Shown here: in pieces, positions 1 through 7,568 of the stretch
Numbering within the stretch: the first letter of the stretch is position 1
How the letters are laid out: each line of letters starts with the position of its first letter
Assembly: GCA_035518095.1 (NCBI GenBank)
Contig: DATIXX010000058.1
Location: 1 to 36,823, forward strand
DNA: 36,823 bases
From: Burkholderiales bacterium
GTDB taxonomy: Bacteria > Pseudomonadota > Gammaproteobacteria > Burkholderiales > JAHFRG01
Reading direction: 5' to 3'
Notes under the pieces: generated by a model
What the model was told of the DNA's origin: nothing
Seen by the model: only the letters and a program-made list of their open reading frames with translations
Databases searched by the model: none
Made by a program: the position numbers and the translations under genes

Positions 1-845
1 ATGTCTTCGATCGTTCGCAGGACATCATAATGATCAATACGCTCGTGGTAAGTGCCCGCCTTTGTCATGGGACCGGCAAATATTGTTGGAATGTGATTAT
101 TGCTCCAGCCGTCGTCCTCATCCCAGGTGATTATTAATAGACTGTTATGTCTTTGGGCCCACCGCACGTAAGAATTAAGGTTATTACTCAACCACACGTC
201 ACCTCGAGTGATTTTTTCCGATATCGTTCGCCCATCGTGCATATTATTAATCTGGTTAGGGATCACCATTGAAACCGTTGGGAGCTTCGAAAAATCTGAA
301 GGAAACATATCAAACGGCATGTTCTCATCGGGCGGCAAATTCTTGCCCTGCCAGTTTACTGCGGGATTATGCTTCCGGGCGTAAAGATCATTCGCGGCGA
401 AGCACCCTTCGTAGCCAACGGAAGGTATCGCCTCCGCGTACATGCCGAAACTCAAACCCTTCTTCCGCAGCTCGTTCGCAAGATTATCCCCCGTGACATT
501 GACCGGGCACTCGTTATTCGTCACGTCGTGAGTTGACCCGGAAAACAGCGCAAGATAATTCGGCTGACTTGGATGTGTAATCGCAAATGAATTGTCGAAC
601 AAAGCGCCGTCACGGGCCAGTTGATTTAGGTACTTTGCGGCCTTGTTGCCGATAATTTGCCCATAGGACTTGTTCTCCTCGATGACAATTACGATGTGAT
701 CCGGGCGCGGGACTTGCCCGATCGCGGGTGTTGCTTGTTCTTCACCATAAGCGTGTCCACAAATTATCAACGGGTTACATAGGGCCGTTGCATAGACGGC
801 CGCGCGAATTAATTTACGATGGTTTGTTATTGAGACAGGCCGCAT
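1..845 (-). CDS. Secreted phosphoesterase / acid phosphatase family (AcpA/phospholipase C-like), C-terminus cut off by window edge
   Basis: Reading the minus strand from an ATG at 845 gives about 281 residues, open to the window edge. Residues 1-34 look like a signal peptide (basic start, hydrophobic stretch, AYG before EEQ). HIVIVIEENKSYG at 50-62 is the family's first metal-binding signature. Next come HPSQPNYLALFSG, the usual second block near the nucleophile, and WDEDDGWSNNH followed by FAGP, the late metal-binding Asp block. These match the bacterial phosphoesterase family of AcpA-type acid phosphatases and phospholipases C, which hydrolyse phosphomonoesters or phospholipids outside the cytoplasm. 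The substrate cannot be read from this fragment. The next gene on this strand ends 63 bp upstream (908), so co-transcription is possible. Family assignment is firm; substrate is open. Confidence 0.85.
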   Translation of the reverse strand, partial: MRPVSITNHRKLIRAAVYATALCNPLIICGHAYGEEQATPAIGQVPRPDHIVIVIEENKSYGQIIGNKAAKYLNQLARDGALFDNSFAITHPSQPNYLALFSGSTHDVTNNECPVNVTGDNLANELRKKGLSFGMYAEAIPSVGYEGCFAANDLYARKHNPAVNWQGKNLPPDENMPFDMFPSDFSKLPTVSMVIPNQINNMHDGRTISEKITRGDVWLSNNLNSYVRWAQRHNSLLIITWDEDDGWSNNHIPTIFAGPMTKAGTYHERIDHYDVLRTIED

Positions 846-907
846 CCGAGAAGAACTCAAAATGCCCGACGCAATGTTGTTATTGCTGCATGCGCGGGGT
901 TGCGTTC

Positions 908-1795
908 TTATTTCAGCCCGGCGTTTTCAGATACCGCTAAAGCGATCGCGGTCCAATCCATATCCTGCCTGCCTTGTGCGCTCGAAGCCAGCAGGCGGTC
1001 TCGCAACAGGCTGGCCAAAGGCATCGGCACCTGGCTTGCTTGAGCGGTGTTGAGGGCCAAGCCGATGTCCTTCAGGCCCAGCGCCAGCTTAAATCCGGGC
1101 GGAGTGTACCTTTCTTCAGCGATGATCCTGCCGTAGTTTACATAAATTGGACAGGCGAAAATTGTCTGCGCGAAAAAACCGGCTAGCGCACCACGGTCGA
1201 CATGATTCTTCTGACCCAAGGCCAGCGCTTCGGCTAATGCTTCAATTGCGGAAGCGATTAAAAAGTTGCCCGCAAGCTTAACCACGTTGGCTGCGCCGGG
1301 GTCCTCGCCGAAATAATGCACGCCCTGCCCGAGTGCCTGCAGCACGGGTGTTGCAGTTGCATAGGCTGCCTTGGGGCCGGAAACGCAGATCCATAGTTTG
1401 CGGTCCGCCGCGGCCTCGGGGCGGCCGAACACCGGCGCCGCCAGATACAGGCTGCCGTTTTGCTCGTGCGCAGTAGCGAGCTTCCTTGCGGTCTCAGGCG
1501 AAATTGTGCTCATGGAAATGTGCACGCCGCCTTTGCCCAGCACTTTGACAATACCGTTAGTACCAAGGACCACCTCTTCCAGCGCCGCGTCGTTGGCAAG
1601 CATGGTGACGACCATTCCCCCCGGCACGACCACGCCCGCAGGCCGCTTTGCAACTTGCGCACCTTCGCGAGCCAGGCTCTCTGTCTTGGCTAGAGTGCGG
1701 TTATAGACGCAAACCTTAAATCCGCCCTTAAGAATGTTGCGAGCCATGGGCTCGCCCATTTGCCCTAAGCCGATAAATCCGATTGATTTGGTCAT
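908..1795 (-). CDS. NAD(P)-dependent beta-hydroxyacid dehydrogenase (6-phosphogluconate / 3-hydroxyisobutyrate dehydrogenase-like)
   Basis: 295 residues, the usual family length. GFIGLGQMGEPMARN at 6-20 is the N-terminal Rossmann dinucleotide motif. APVFGRPEAA at 120-129 sits at the substrate-loop position (normally D-x-PVSGG), and GAANVVKLAGN at 167-177 contains the predicted catalytic Lys173. The all-alpha C-terminal domain follows. The family reduces or oxidises small beta-hydroxyacids such as 3-hydroxyisobutyrate, tartronate semialdehyde, glyoxylate or succinic semialdehyde. The altered substrate loop (PVFGRP rather than PVSGG) argues against naming the substrate, so I leave it open. The gene lies upstream of the phosphoesterase on the same strand and diverges from pcm. 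Confidence 0.88.
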   Translation of the reverse strand: MTKSIGFIGLGQMGEPMARNILKGGFKVCVYNRTLAKTESLAREGAQVAKRPAGVVVPGGMVVTMLANDAALEEVVLGTNGIVKVLGKGGVHISMSTISPETARKLATAHEQNGSLYLAAPVFGRPEAAADRKLWICVSGPKAAYATATPVLQALGQGVHYFGEDPGAANVVKLAGNFLIASAIEALAEALALGQKNHVDRGALAGFFAQTIFACPIYVNYGRIIAEERYTPPGFKLALGLKDIGLALNTAQASQVPMPLASLLRDRLLASSAQGRQDMDWTAIALAVSENAGLK

Positions 1796-2120
1796 GGCTC
1801 TCCTCGATTGACTAACATTTAATGATCATAACCCCGAAACAATGGGGGAGCATTTCTTGCCAACGCTGAATGTCCAAGTGAATTTTACAGCCTTAAGAAT
1901 ATTTCGTCTCCTCGCCGATTCTCCCTACGGTGCATCATTCCCCAATTGGAATTTCCATGCTGAAGTTCTCAGCGCACTTCCTCCATGCACTTCGGCAAAA
2001 TAATGCGTGTCACTCAACCAATTTTAGGTTAAGTTGATGAATACGATTTGACTGCGGCAAATTTGTGTTCATTAATGTAAGCTGTAATGTTGATTTACGG
2101 TAGACCAAGCGGGAAGCGCG
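1796..2120. other. Divergent intergenic region between the dehydrogenase and pcm
   Basis: No gene is visible in these 325 bp. The part nearest pcm is AT-rich and contains a TTGACT hexamer at 2048-2053 that could be a -35 element. The possible -10 hexamers downstream (around 2073 and 2083) match poorly or are badly spaced, so I do not call a promoter. It must contain the start signals of the two divergent genes. Confidence 0.4.
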
Positions 2121-2813
2121 ATGGAAAAACAGCAATTTGATTCTTTGCGGCAGCAGATGATTGCCGAGGTTGTCGCGGAAACTGTGTTTCTCACATCACA
2201 GCTGGGAAAGGCCGCGCTCAACGCACGCGTGATCGAGGTAATGAGCAAGATTCCGCGCCACGAGTTCGTCCCGCTGGAACTGCAACCGTATGCGTATCTC
2301 AACCGGCCGCTGCCCATCGGGTACGACAAAACCATTTCTCAGCCGTTCATCGTCGCGCTCATGACTGACCTTCTCGAGCCGCAGCCCGGCGATTCCGTGC
2401 TGGAAGTGGGCGCGGGGGTCGGCTATCAGGCCGCGATTCTGTCGGAGTTGGTAAAGCACGTCTACGGAATTGAACTCATCGATGAGCTCGCCCGCAACGC
2501 CCGACGCCGGCTCCAGCGTCTTGGATACCACAACATCGAAGTGCACATCGGCAATGGCTATTACGGCTGGCCGGACCACGCACCGTTCGACAAGATCATG
2601 GTCACTGCGGCGCCTGACCTCATCCCGCCGCCACTGATCGCGCAGCTGAAACCCGGCGGCAAAATGGTGATCCCCACAGGTATACCCGACAATCAGCAAC
2701 TGGTGCTTGTGGAGAAAGCGGAAAGCGGCAAGCTGGTTACCACGGAGATATTGCCGGTACGCTTCTCGCCACTCGATGAAAGCGGCGACACCGCAGGAAC
2801 ATTGTCAAGTTAA
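2121..2813 (+). CDS. pcm: Protein-L-isoaspartate O-methyltransferase
   Basis: 230 residues, a typical bacterial PCMT length. The diagnostic pre-motif KTISQPFIVALM lies at 70-81 and the SAM-binding motif I, VLEVGAGVGYQAA, at 93-105. Acidic motif VYGIELID and the late block KPGGKMVIPTG follow. The enzyme methylates isoaspartyl residues formed by damage in aged proteins, using S-adenosylmethionine, and acts in the cytosol. Motif I reads GAGVGY where most family members have GTGSGY, a small variation within SAM-binding tolerance. The start ATG at 2121 follows a purine-rich GGGAAG. Downstream there is no plus-strand partner; the usual surE or rpoS neighbours are absent, so it appears monocistronic. 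Confidence 0.9.
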   Translation: MEKQQFDSLRQQMIAEVVAETVFLTSQLGKAALNARVIEVMSKIPRHEFVPLELQPYAYLNRPLPIGYDKTISQPFIVALMTDLLEPQPGDSVLEVGAGVGYQAAILSELVKHVYGIELIDELARNARRRLQRLGYHNIEVHIGNGYYGWPDHAPFDKIMVTAAPDLIPPPLIAQLKPGGKMVIPTGIPDNQQLVLVEKAESGKLVTTEILPVRFSPLDESGDTAGTLSS

Positions 2814-2972
2814 CGAACATCGTGCAATTCCGGTGAAAGCGAACGCGCTATTTCCTGCGGGACGCCGAGCTACGACAAACTTCCGGTAGACGAAAACATT
2901 CGACGCTTCCAACCTCACGCGGCCGAAATGATTACTAGATTTATTTCCGCCCCGGACTTATTACCGAGCGCA

Positions 2973-3104
2973 CTATTTCTTTCTAGCGATAAAATTGGGC
3001 ACTTCAGGCACCACGCCTACGCCATTGGCTCCATGGCAGGCGATACAGTTCCCTTGAAAGATTTGCCGGCCGATCCTACCTGGGCCACTCTGCCCGCCCA
3101 ACAT
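2973..3104 (-). CDS. 43-residue ORF with a c-type haem motif (CIACH); truncated cytochrome c or microcytochrome
   Basis: On the minus strand an ATG at 3104 shares its A with the TGA stop of the upstream gene (TGATG), then 43 codons run to TAG at 2973-2975. The core reads GRQIFQGNCIACHGANGVG followed by PEVPNF. This is the standard N-terminal half of a class I cytochrome c: a G-x-x-I/L-F helix, CxxCH haem attachment and a proline-rich loop. The usual distal Met ligand and C-terminal helix are missing, and so is a signal peptide. In the same frame, codons upstream of the ATG stay open into the preceding gene, so the true start is uncertain. It may be a decayed cytochrome fragment, or a peptide translated by coupling with the upstream secreted protein. 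I see the motif clearly; function is not established. Confidence 0.5.
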   Translation of the reverse strand: MLGGQSGPGRIGRQIFQGNCIACHGANGVGVVPEVPNFIARKK

Positions 3105-3604
3105 CACCAAGGGCCAATGTATTTCCTGTAAGCTTGAATCCAATTGGTACTCATTTCCTGTTGTGCCTGGTCAAGCGTCACATTCATATTGCAAACGAGC
3201 TCATGCAACCTGTATTCCAGTTTGTCCTTTCGTGAAGCGGACCAGTGACCGTTCCTGGGTTCAGGCCAAAGATTTTTGGGGTCGGTCGGATTGCCGCCTA
3301 TTCCCAGCGAGATGAGATGGTCCTCCTCAAAAGCCTTAGGATTGGCGTGTCCATAACCGTACTGCGCTATTTGTTTTTTCTTTAGGCGATTGGTGTAGTT
3401 GGCGGGTGGCCGAATGGTTTTTGTGTATCCCCTAATGCAGATGGTATTTTGAATGTTGTTTTGCGTAACATCCGGATTTTTCGTACCCGGCGTCAACCGG
3501 TGGTCAGGAAGCTCACCGCCTGAGGCGACACCGATCGACAGGAACAATAGTAATAGAGCACCCCAACAAAGCACGTTTCGGATTTCAGGCTGCCGGCCTT
3601 GCAT
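3104..3604 (-). CDS. Secreted HNH-like protein of unknown function
   Basis: 166 residues with an N-terminal hydrophobic stretch (about 11-28, VLCWGALLLLFLSIGVASG) that reads as a signal peptide. The C-terminal half contains EEDHLISLGIGGNPTDP at 93-109 and NLWPEP at 111-116. The D-H-x-x-x-L-x-x-GG-x(5)-NL pattern is a degenerate HNH/betabetaalpha-metal core as seen in HNH nucleases and related exported proteins. An exported nuclease is a fair inference, but the second metal His is not obvious. The next ORF (haem motif) overlaps its stop codon, suggesting translational coupling. Downstream of the MscS gene on the same strand with about 107 bp between, so it may have its own promoter. Confidence 0.7.
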   Translation of the reverse strand: MQGRQPEIRNVLCWGALLLLFLSIGVASGGELPDHRLTPGTKNPDVTQNNIQNTICIRGYTKTIRPPANYTNRLKKKQIAQYGYGHANPKAFEEDHLISLGIGGNPTDPKNLWPEPRNGHWSASRKDKLEYRLHELVCNMNVTLDQAQQEMSTNWIQAYRKYIGPW

Positions 3605-3711
3605 TTCCGCTGCGCAACGCTAAATGCCTGGATTCGGATCCTAAGCGATTTAGAAAATGCTTCGAATGCGAACTCAGGCTGTCTTTAATTGCGCGCCGCG
3701 GCCATCTGCCC

Positions 3712-4539
3712 TCATGCCGCGCTCCCCAGCACCCGCACTTCGTGTTGCGGAAATGGGATGACAATGTTCCTGCTGCGAAAGGTTTCCACGATCGTCTTCT
3801 TGAGTTCGGCTCCCGCCGCGTAGTAATCCGGCACGTTGGCCCATGGCTTCACCGAAATGTTGATCGAGGATTGTGCGAACGCGCTCACCGCAATAATGGG
3901 AGCCGGTTCTTTCAGTATCCGCGGATTGTTCTGCAATATCTCGCCGATCACCGAAAGAGCTTTGTTCAGGTCGGTATCGTAGGCAACACCAACCAAGATA
4001 TCGAGCTGCCTAATTTTTCCGTAGTTGTGCAGGACCTCGCCGACAATCTTGCGGTTCGGGATAATCACTTGCGACAGATCCGGGTGACTCAACACTGTGC
4101 TGAACAGACTGATTTTTTCAACCTGGCCTTCTTCGCCGGCGATCGATATGTATTCGCCGACGCGGAACGGCCGGGTAAAGATGATGGTCAATCCCGCCAC
4201 CATATTTCCAAGCACGCCTTGCATCGCTAAAGCGACACCGGCGCCGGCCACGCCGAGGCCTGCGATCAAAGGCAGCAGTTCCACTCCAAGGTTCTGCAGC
4301 GCCATAATCGCGAACAAGACCAGAACGAAGATGCGCACGATCCGAACCAGCAGCTCGCGAACCGGTGGTTCAAGACTGAGTTTTTTGAGACCGTTATCGA
4401 CGATCGTGCCAGTCCAGCGCCCCGCGAAAACGCCGACGACAATTATCGCCGCGGCAACCAGTGCCCGCGGTCCGAACTGGATCGCCAAATCCATGGCCGT
4501 GCGTTTCGCGTGTTCCAGCGTTGCAAGTTCTTCGCTCAT
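3712..4539 (-). CDS. mscS: Small-conductance mechanosensitive channel (MscS family)
   Basis: 275 residues, close to E. coli MscS (286). Three membrane segments fall at roughly 27-46, 67-87 and 90-115. The third carries the glycine/alanine-rich pore helix GVAGAGVALAMQGVLGN and runs into the family signature FTRPFRVGEYISI at the start of the beta domain. The C-terminal alpha-beta domain follows. The protein forms a homoheptameric inner-membrane valve that opens under membrane tension to release solutes during hypo-osmotic shock. ATG at 4539 is preceded by AGGAAAGG, a good ribosome binding site. The next gene upstream (AsmA-like) ends 43 bp away on the same strand, so the two are probably co-transcribed. 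Confidence 0.92.
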   Translation of the reverse strand: MSEELATLEHAKRTAMDLAIQFGPRALVAAAIIVVGVFAGRWTGTIVDNGLKKLSLEPPVRELLVRIVRIFVLVLFAIMALQNLGVELLPLIAGLGVAGAGVALAMQGVLGNMVAGLTIIFTRPFRVGEYISIAGEEGQVEKISLFSTVLSHPDLSQVIIPNRKIVGEVLHNYGKIRQLDILVGVAYDTDLNKALSVIGEILQNNPRILKEPAPIIAVSAFAQSSINISVKPWANVPDYYAAGAELKKTIVETFRSRNIVIPFPQHEVRVLGSAA

Positions 4540-4582
4540 AGGCGTCCTTTCCTAGTACCCGTGACGCACATTGGCCGCAGAA

Positions 4583-5317
4583 TTACTTGAGCAGCCCCTT
4601 GAGTTCCCCGCCGACCGATCCTGCGCTTTTCTCGACGCTCTCAACTGTTTTACCAAGATTAAGTGAGCGGGCTTCCTTGGTTACGCTTTGGGTGATCGCG
4701 GCCAGCACTTCCCCGGTAACCTCGCCGGCAGTTGCGCCATTCGATTTCTTGCCGATATCGCGCAGATGCAGATCGGGCAGCGATACCGATTCCGTCTTGC
4801 CTTTGAGCATTTCAGTACTCACTTCGACCTTGCCGTCCTTCACATAGAGATTTTCAATTATGAATTTCTTACCCGAACTCTTCCCTTTGGATTCGCTCGT
4901 TCCGCGAAGGCTTGCGCCAACGTAGCGGTCGACGTTGTGCTTGATGACGTCGAGATTGCTGCCGCTCGGTCCGTAATCGTAGGCGATATCCGGCTTGATA
5001 ATCGAGATGTCCTTGATCAGAACCACATCCTTGGTGAGCGAGGCGATATCGAGCTTCATGCTGATTTCGCTGAGTGACAGCGCATGCTCGGTGTTAAAGC
5101 CTTTAGGATTTCCAATCACCAGGCCGCGAAGCGACGCCGTGCCGTCGGCGGGCAGGATTTTCACGCTCGAGAGCCTGACCGAGACGCCGGTAATCTGCGG
5201 TCCGTATTCGCGAATCGCTGAGGCAACCACCGAATCGAGCGAGGTGTAGAGCCACCAGACCGTACCGGCGATCACCAGCAGCACGACAACTGCAATTCCC
5301 AGCAAAACTTTTTTCAT
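4583..5317 (-). CDS. AsmA-like membrane-anchored periplasmic protein
   Basis: 244 residues. One N-terminal membrane anchor at about 4-26 is followed by a periplasmic domain. Within it, LRGLVIGNPKGF (about 64-75) is a phrase typical of AsmA-related proteins: a beta-strand repeat with the G-NP-GF turn. SLSEISMKLDIASL and PDIAYDYGPSGSNLDVI follow in the same beta-rich style, and the C-terminal third is helical. It is far shorter than true AsmA (about 600 residues) and belongs to an uncharacterised short group. AsmA-like proteins are linked to outer-membrane lipid homeostasis or transport; any such role here is inference. An SD (GGAGAAAG) precedes the ATG at 5317, and the gene heads a probable operon with mscS. 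Confidence 0.7.
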   Translation of the reverse strand: MKKVLLGIAVVVLLVIAGTVWWLYTSLDSVVASAIREYGPQITGVSVRLSSVKILPADGTASLRGLVIGNPKGFNTEHALSLSEISMKLDIASLTKDVVLIKDISIIKPDIAYDYGPSGSNLDVIKHNVDRYVGASLRGTSESKGKSSGKKFIIENLYVKDGKVEVSTEMLKGKTESVSLPDLHLRDIGKKSNGATAGEVTGEVLAAITQSVTKEARSLNLGKTVESVEKSAGSVGGELKGLLK

Positions 5318-5689
5318 GGCTTTCTCCGTTAAAGTCCAGATTAAATCGAGGGCTCGGCACAGGCCGCATTCGTCTCACCGGCCACAGGAAAAGTATGCCG
5401 GAAATGCCGGAAGAAAGGAAAGCAAAAATATATGCCGGTCTCACGGCGAAACTGTCGGCGTGCCGCAGTGCAACTAACTGTGCCGGATCGCATTTTGCGT
5501 GGAGTATCCATCGTGCAGGCATTTTTTAAGAGCTAGAAAATTTTCCGTCGTAGTGAATTTTGCTCACCTGCGAACCACGAGGAAAAAAGCAACTGAAATG
5601 CTATTTTACCCTTTTCAAAATTGAATTGTCTCTGCGTGTGAGAGTAGTACTAAAATTCCCCCGCAACTAGAATTCCAATCAAAAATGCC

Positions 5690-6244
5690 ATGCAAACACT
5701 AGACGACTATTTGCGCCCCAACCTCGATATTATTTCGATCGGACTCAATCCGTCCGTGTACTCGGTTAAGTCGGGGTTTTATTTCGCGCGACCGCAAAAC
5801 CGCTTCTGGCAAGCCTTCAACGCGTCGCGACTCGCAGAACAGGAATTGACTCCGGGTAAGACTGCCATGACAATTTTGCTGCGCGACCACGGGATCGGAT
5901 TCACAGATCTGGTGAAGCGTCCTACTTCCGGGGCCGCCCAGATCAAACCAGCCGACTTCCGTAAGTGGGCACCGCTCCTGCGCGACAAGCTGATACACCA
6001 CCAGCCACGCATCGCTTGGTTTCATGGAAAGATGGCCTATAGAAATTACTTGCTTTATGCCGAAGGCCGGAAAATTAACTTTACCTGGGGCCAACAGGTT
6101 GCGGTCATCGGACGTTCCGCGGTATTCGTCACCCCTAACCCAAGCCCGGCCAATGCGGTGTTCTCGCTTGCGGAATTGATCAAATGGTACTCTCGGCTGA
6201 AAACCTTGCGCGATGAACTGTGCAGAAATGCAAATTTGAAATAG
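5690..6244 (+). CDS. mug: G/U mismatch-specific DNA glycosylase (Mug/TDG family of the uracil-DNA glycosylase superfamily)
   Basis: 184 residues (E. coli Mug is 168). Motif 1 is ISIGLNPSVYS at 15-25, where Asn20 aligns with the water-activating Asn18 of E. coli Mug (GINPG). GFYFARPQNRFWQAF at 29-43 is the conserved substrate-pocket block. Motif 2 is VTPNPSPANA at 147-156, the minor-groove intercalation loop (LPNPSGLN in E. coli). The enzyme excises uracil and ethenocytosine opposite guanine, starting base excision repair. Motif 1 has Ser in place of the last Gly and motif 2 has SPAN instead of SGLN, common in the wider TDG-like group, so substrate preference may differ from Mug. It stands alone, flanked by minus-strand genes. 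Confidence 0.88.
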   Translation: MQTLDDYLRPNLDIISIGLNPSVYSVKSGFYFARPQNRFWQAFNASRLAEQELTPGKTAMTILLRDHGIGFTDLVKRPTSGAAQIKPADFRKWAPLLRDKLIHHQPRIAWFHGKMAYRNYLLYAEGRKINFTWGQQVAVIGRSAVFVTPNPSPANAVFSLAELIKWYSRLKTLRDELCRNANLK

Positions 6245-6467
6245 ACTTCAAGACAGCTATTTTCATCGGAAGGTCAGTCTTGAATATCAAAGTTTAAGCG
6301 CCTTAAAACAAATCCGGCGTTTGCGTTGGAAATAATCGCGCGTCTATTTATTTGCCTGCCCCGCCAAAAGCGTTGGCGTGAAATCCCAATCCAGAGTTTG
6401 TACCAACCCGCGATTTGATCTGGTTAAGCGCAGCACCTTCAGCAACTATTTTTGGTCTTCTATCGCA

Positions 6468-7397
6468 TCAGCCCCGCGCGCCTGCTCGCGGGCGCTCCAA
6501 TCCCTTGCGATCCCAATTGCCCAGGGAAGCCCCGGCGTCATAGGTGCTTTGGCAGAAATCGAGCAATGATGCGCTTGGCGATTCGGCTTTCCGAACCTCC
6601 TCGTACATCAAAATGAATTCACCAAGCTGCTTGTGGTAGAAAGCCGCATCCGGCCGGACACGCGCCTCCTTAAACCCCTGCGGTTCGGGTACCGTGTAGG
6701 AATAAAAGGCTGCGTCCTTGATATCTCCGCTGCCGGGCCAAAAACCGACACTGCTCACTTCGTGCGAATAGGCTTCCCGCGTCATTGCGTCGGCACCGGG
6801 TTTTTCGGGCGCTCGCCGGCCCGAGAAGCGGCTGACCGCAAGGTCGAAGCTTCCCCAGAAGAAATGCACCGGGCTGCACTTGCCGATAAATCCCGACCTG
6901 AATCGGCCGAAGACTGCATCCACCGACAATAAGATGCGCCAGAATTTCTCCACCGATACGGCATCGTACGACGCGTGTAACCGATCCTGGTCGAAAGGAA
7001 TCGGATCGGGAATTTCGACCGGCATGTGCCAAATTTTGACTTCAATTCCTACGGACCGAAGCATTTTCATGAATTCCTGATAGAAATCGGCCACTGCGCG
7101 GGGAGCAAGCGGCAGTGTTTTCAGCACTCCGTCACTCGTCTCCAGCACAAGTTGATGGCGTCTGAAGTCGAAGCAGAGCTCAAATGACCTTTCGCCATAC
7201 GGAATGCGCGACGTAGTCAGGCCCTGGGCGGTTACGTACAGCGGAACATTCCACCAATGGTTGATGAGCGGCGTCAGACCCAGCCGAACCTTGCCCACGA
7301 TCTGGGTCCACATGTGGAGCGTGGCACAGGTATCTTTCCACGAGTCCAGTGCCAGTGCGGGCCAGCATTCCGGTTTGTCTGCAACAAAGGACACCAT
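6468..7397 (-). CDS. DUF5996 family protein
   Basis: 309 residues from the ATG at 7397. The frame is open 24 codons further up, but those are arginine-rich and unlike the family, so I start at MVSFVADKPECWPAL. Recognised as DUF5996 from WKDTCATLHMWTQIVGKVRL, INHWWNVPLYVTAQGLT, FIGKCSPVHFFWGSFDLAV and REAYSHEVSSVGFWPG, which are near-invariant family blocks rich in Trp and His. No biochemical function is known to me. The HMWTQ, CSPVHFFWGSFD and SHEVS segments suggest a buried polar or metal site, which is inference only. No signal peptide or membrane segment, so cytosolic. There is no operon partner: the plus-strand mug gene lies on one side and the aminotransferase fusion ends 171 bp upstream. 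Confidence 0.82.
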   Translation of the reverse strand: MVSFVADKPECWPALALDSWKDTCATLHMWTQIVGKVRLGLTPLINHWWNVPLYVTAQGLTTSRIPYGERSFELCFDFRRHQLVLETSDGVLKTLPLAPRAVADFYQEFMKMLRSVGIEVKIWHMPVEIPDPIPFDQDRLHASYDAVSVEKFWRILLSVDAVFGRFRSGFIGKCSPVHFFWGSFDLAVSRFSGRRAPEKPGADAMTREAYSHEVSSVGFWPGSGDIKDAAFYSYTVPEPQGFKEARVRPDAAFYHKQLGEFILMYEEVRKAESPSASLLDFCQSTYDAGASLGNWDRKGLERPRAGARG

Positions 7398-7568
7398 AGT
7401 TTGAGCCCTACACGATTTCGCGCGGCGATGAGCAGCCCCCGCTACATCCCGCGATACGAGGCGCAACATTTAACTGCATTTGGGATTTGCATTTCGCTCC
7501 CTCCGGTCACTCCATTGCGCGAAATGGGCGGTGTACTTCGGCCAGCAGGACTCGATTTTTTTGATGCG

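Noticed and set aside
2048-2088. Possible promoter ahead of pcm
   Set aside because: The -35 is good, but no -10 hexamer has both acceptable sequence and spacing.
2196-2699. 167-codon minus-strand ORF
   Set aside because: Antisense shadow of pcm; no motif.
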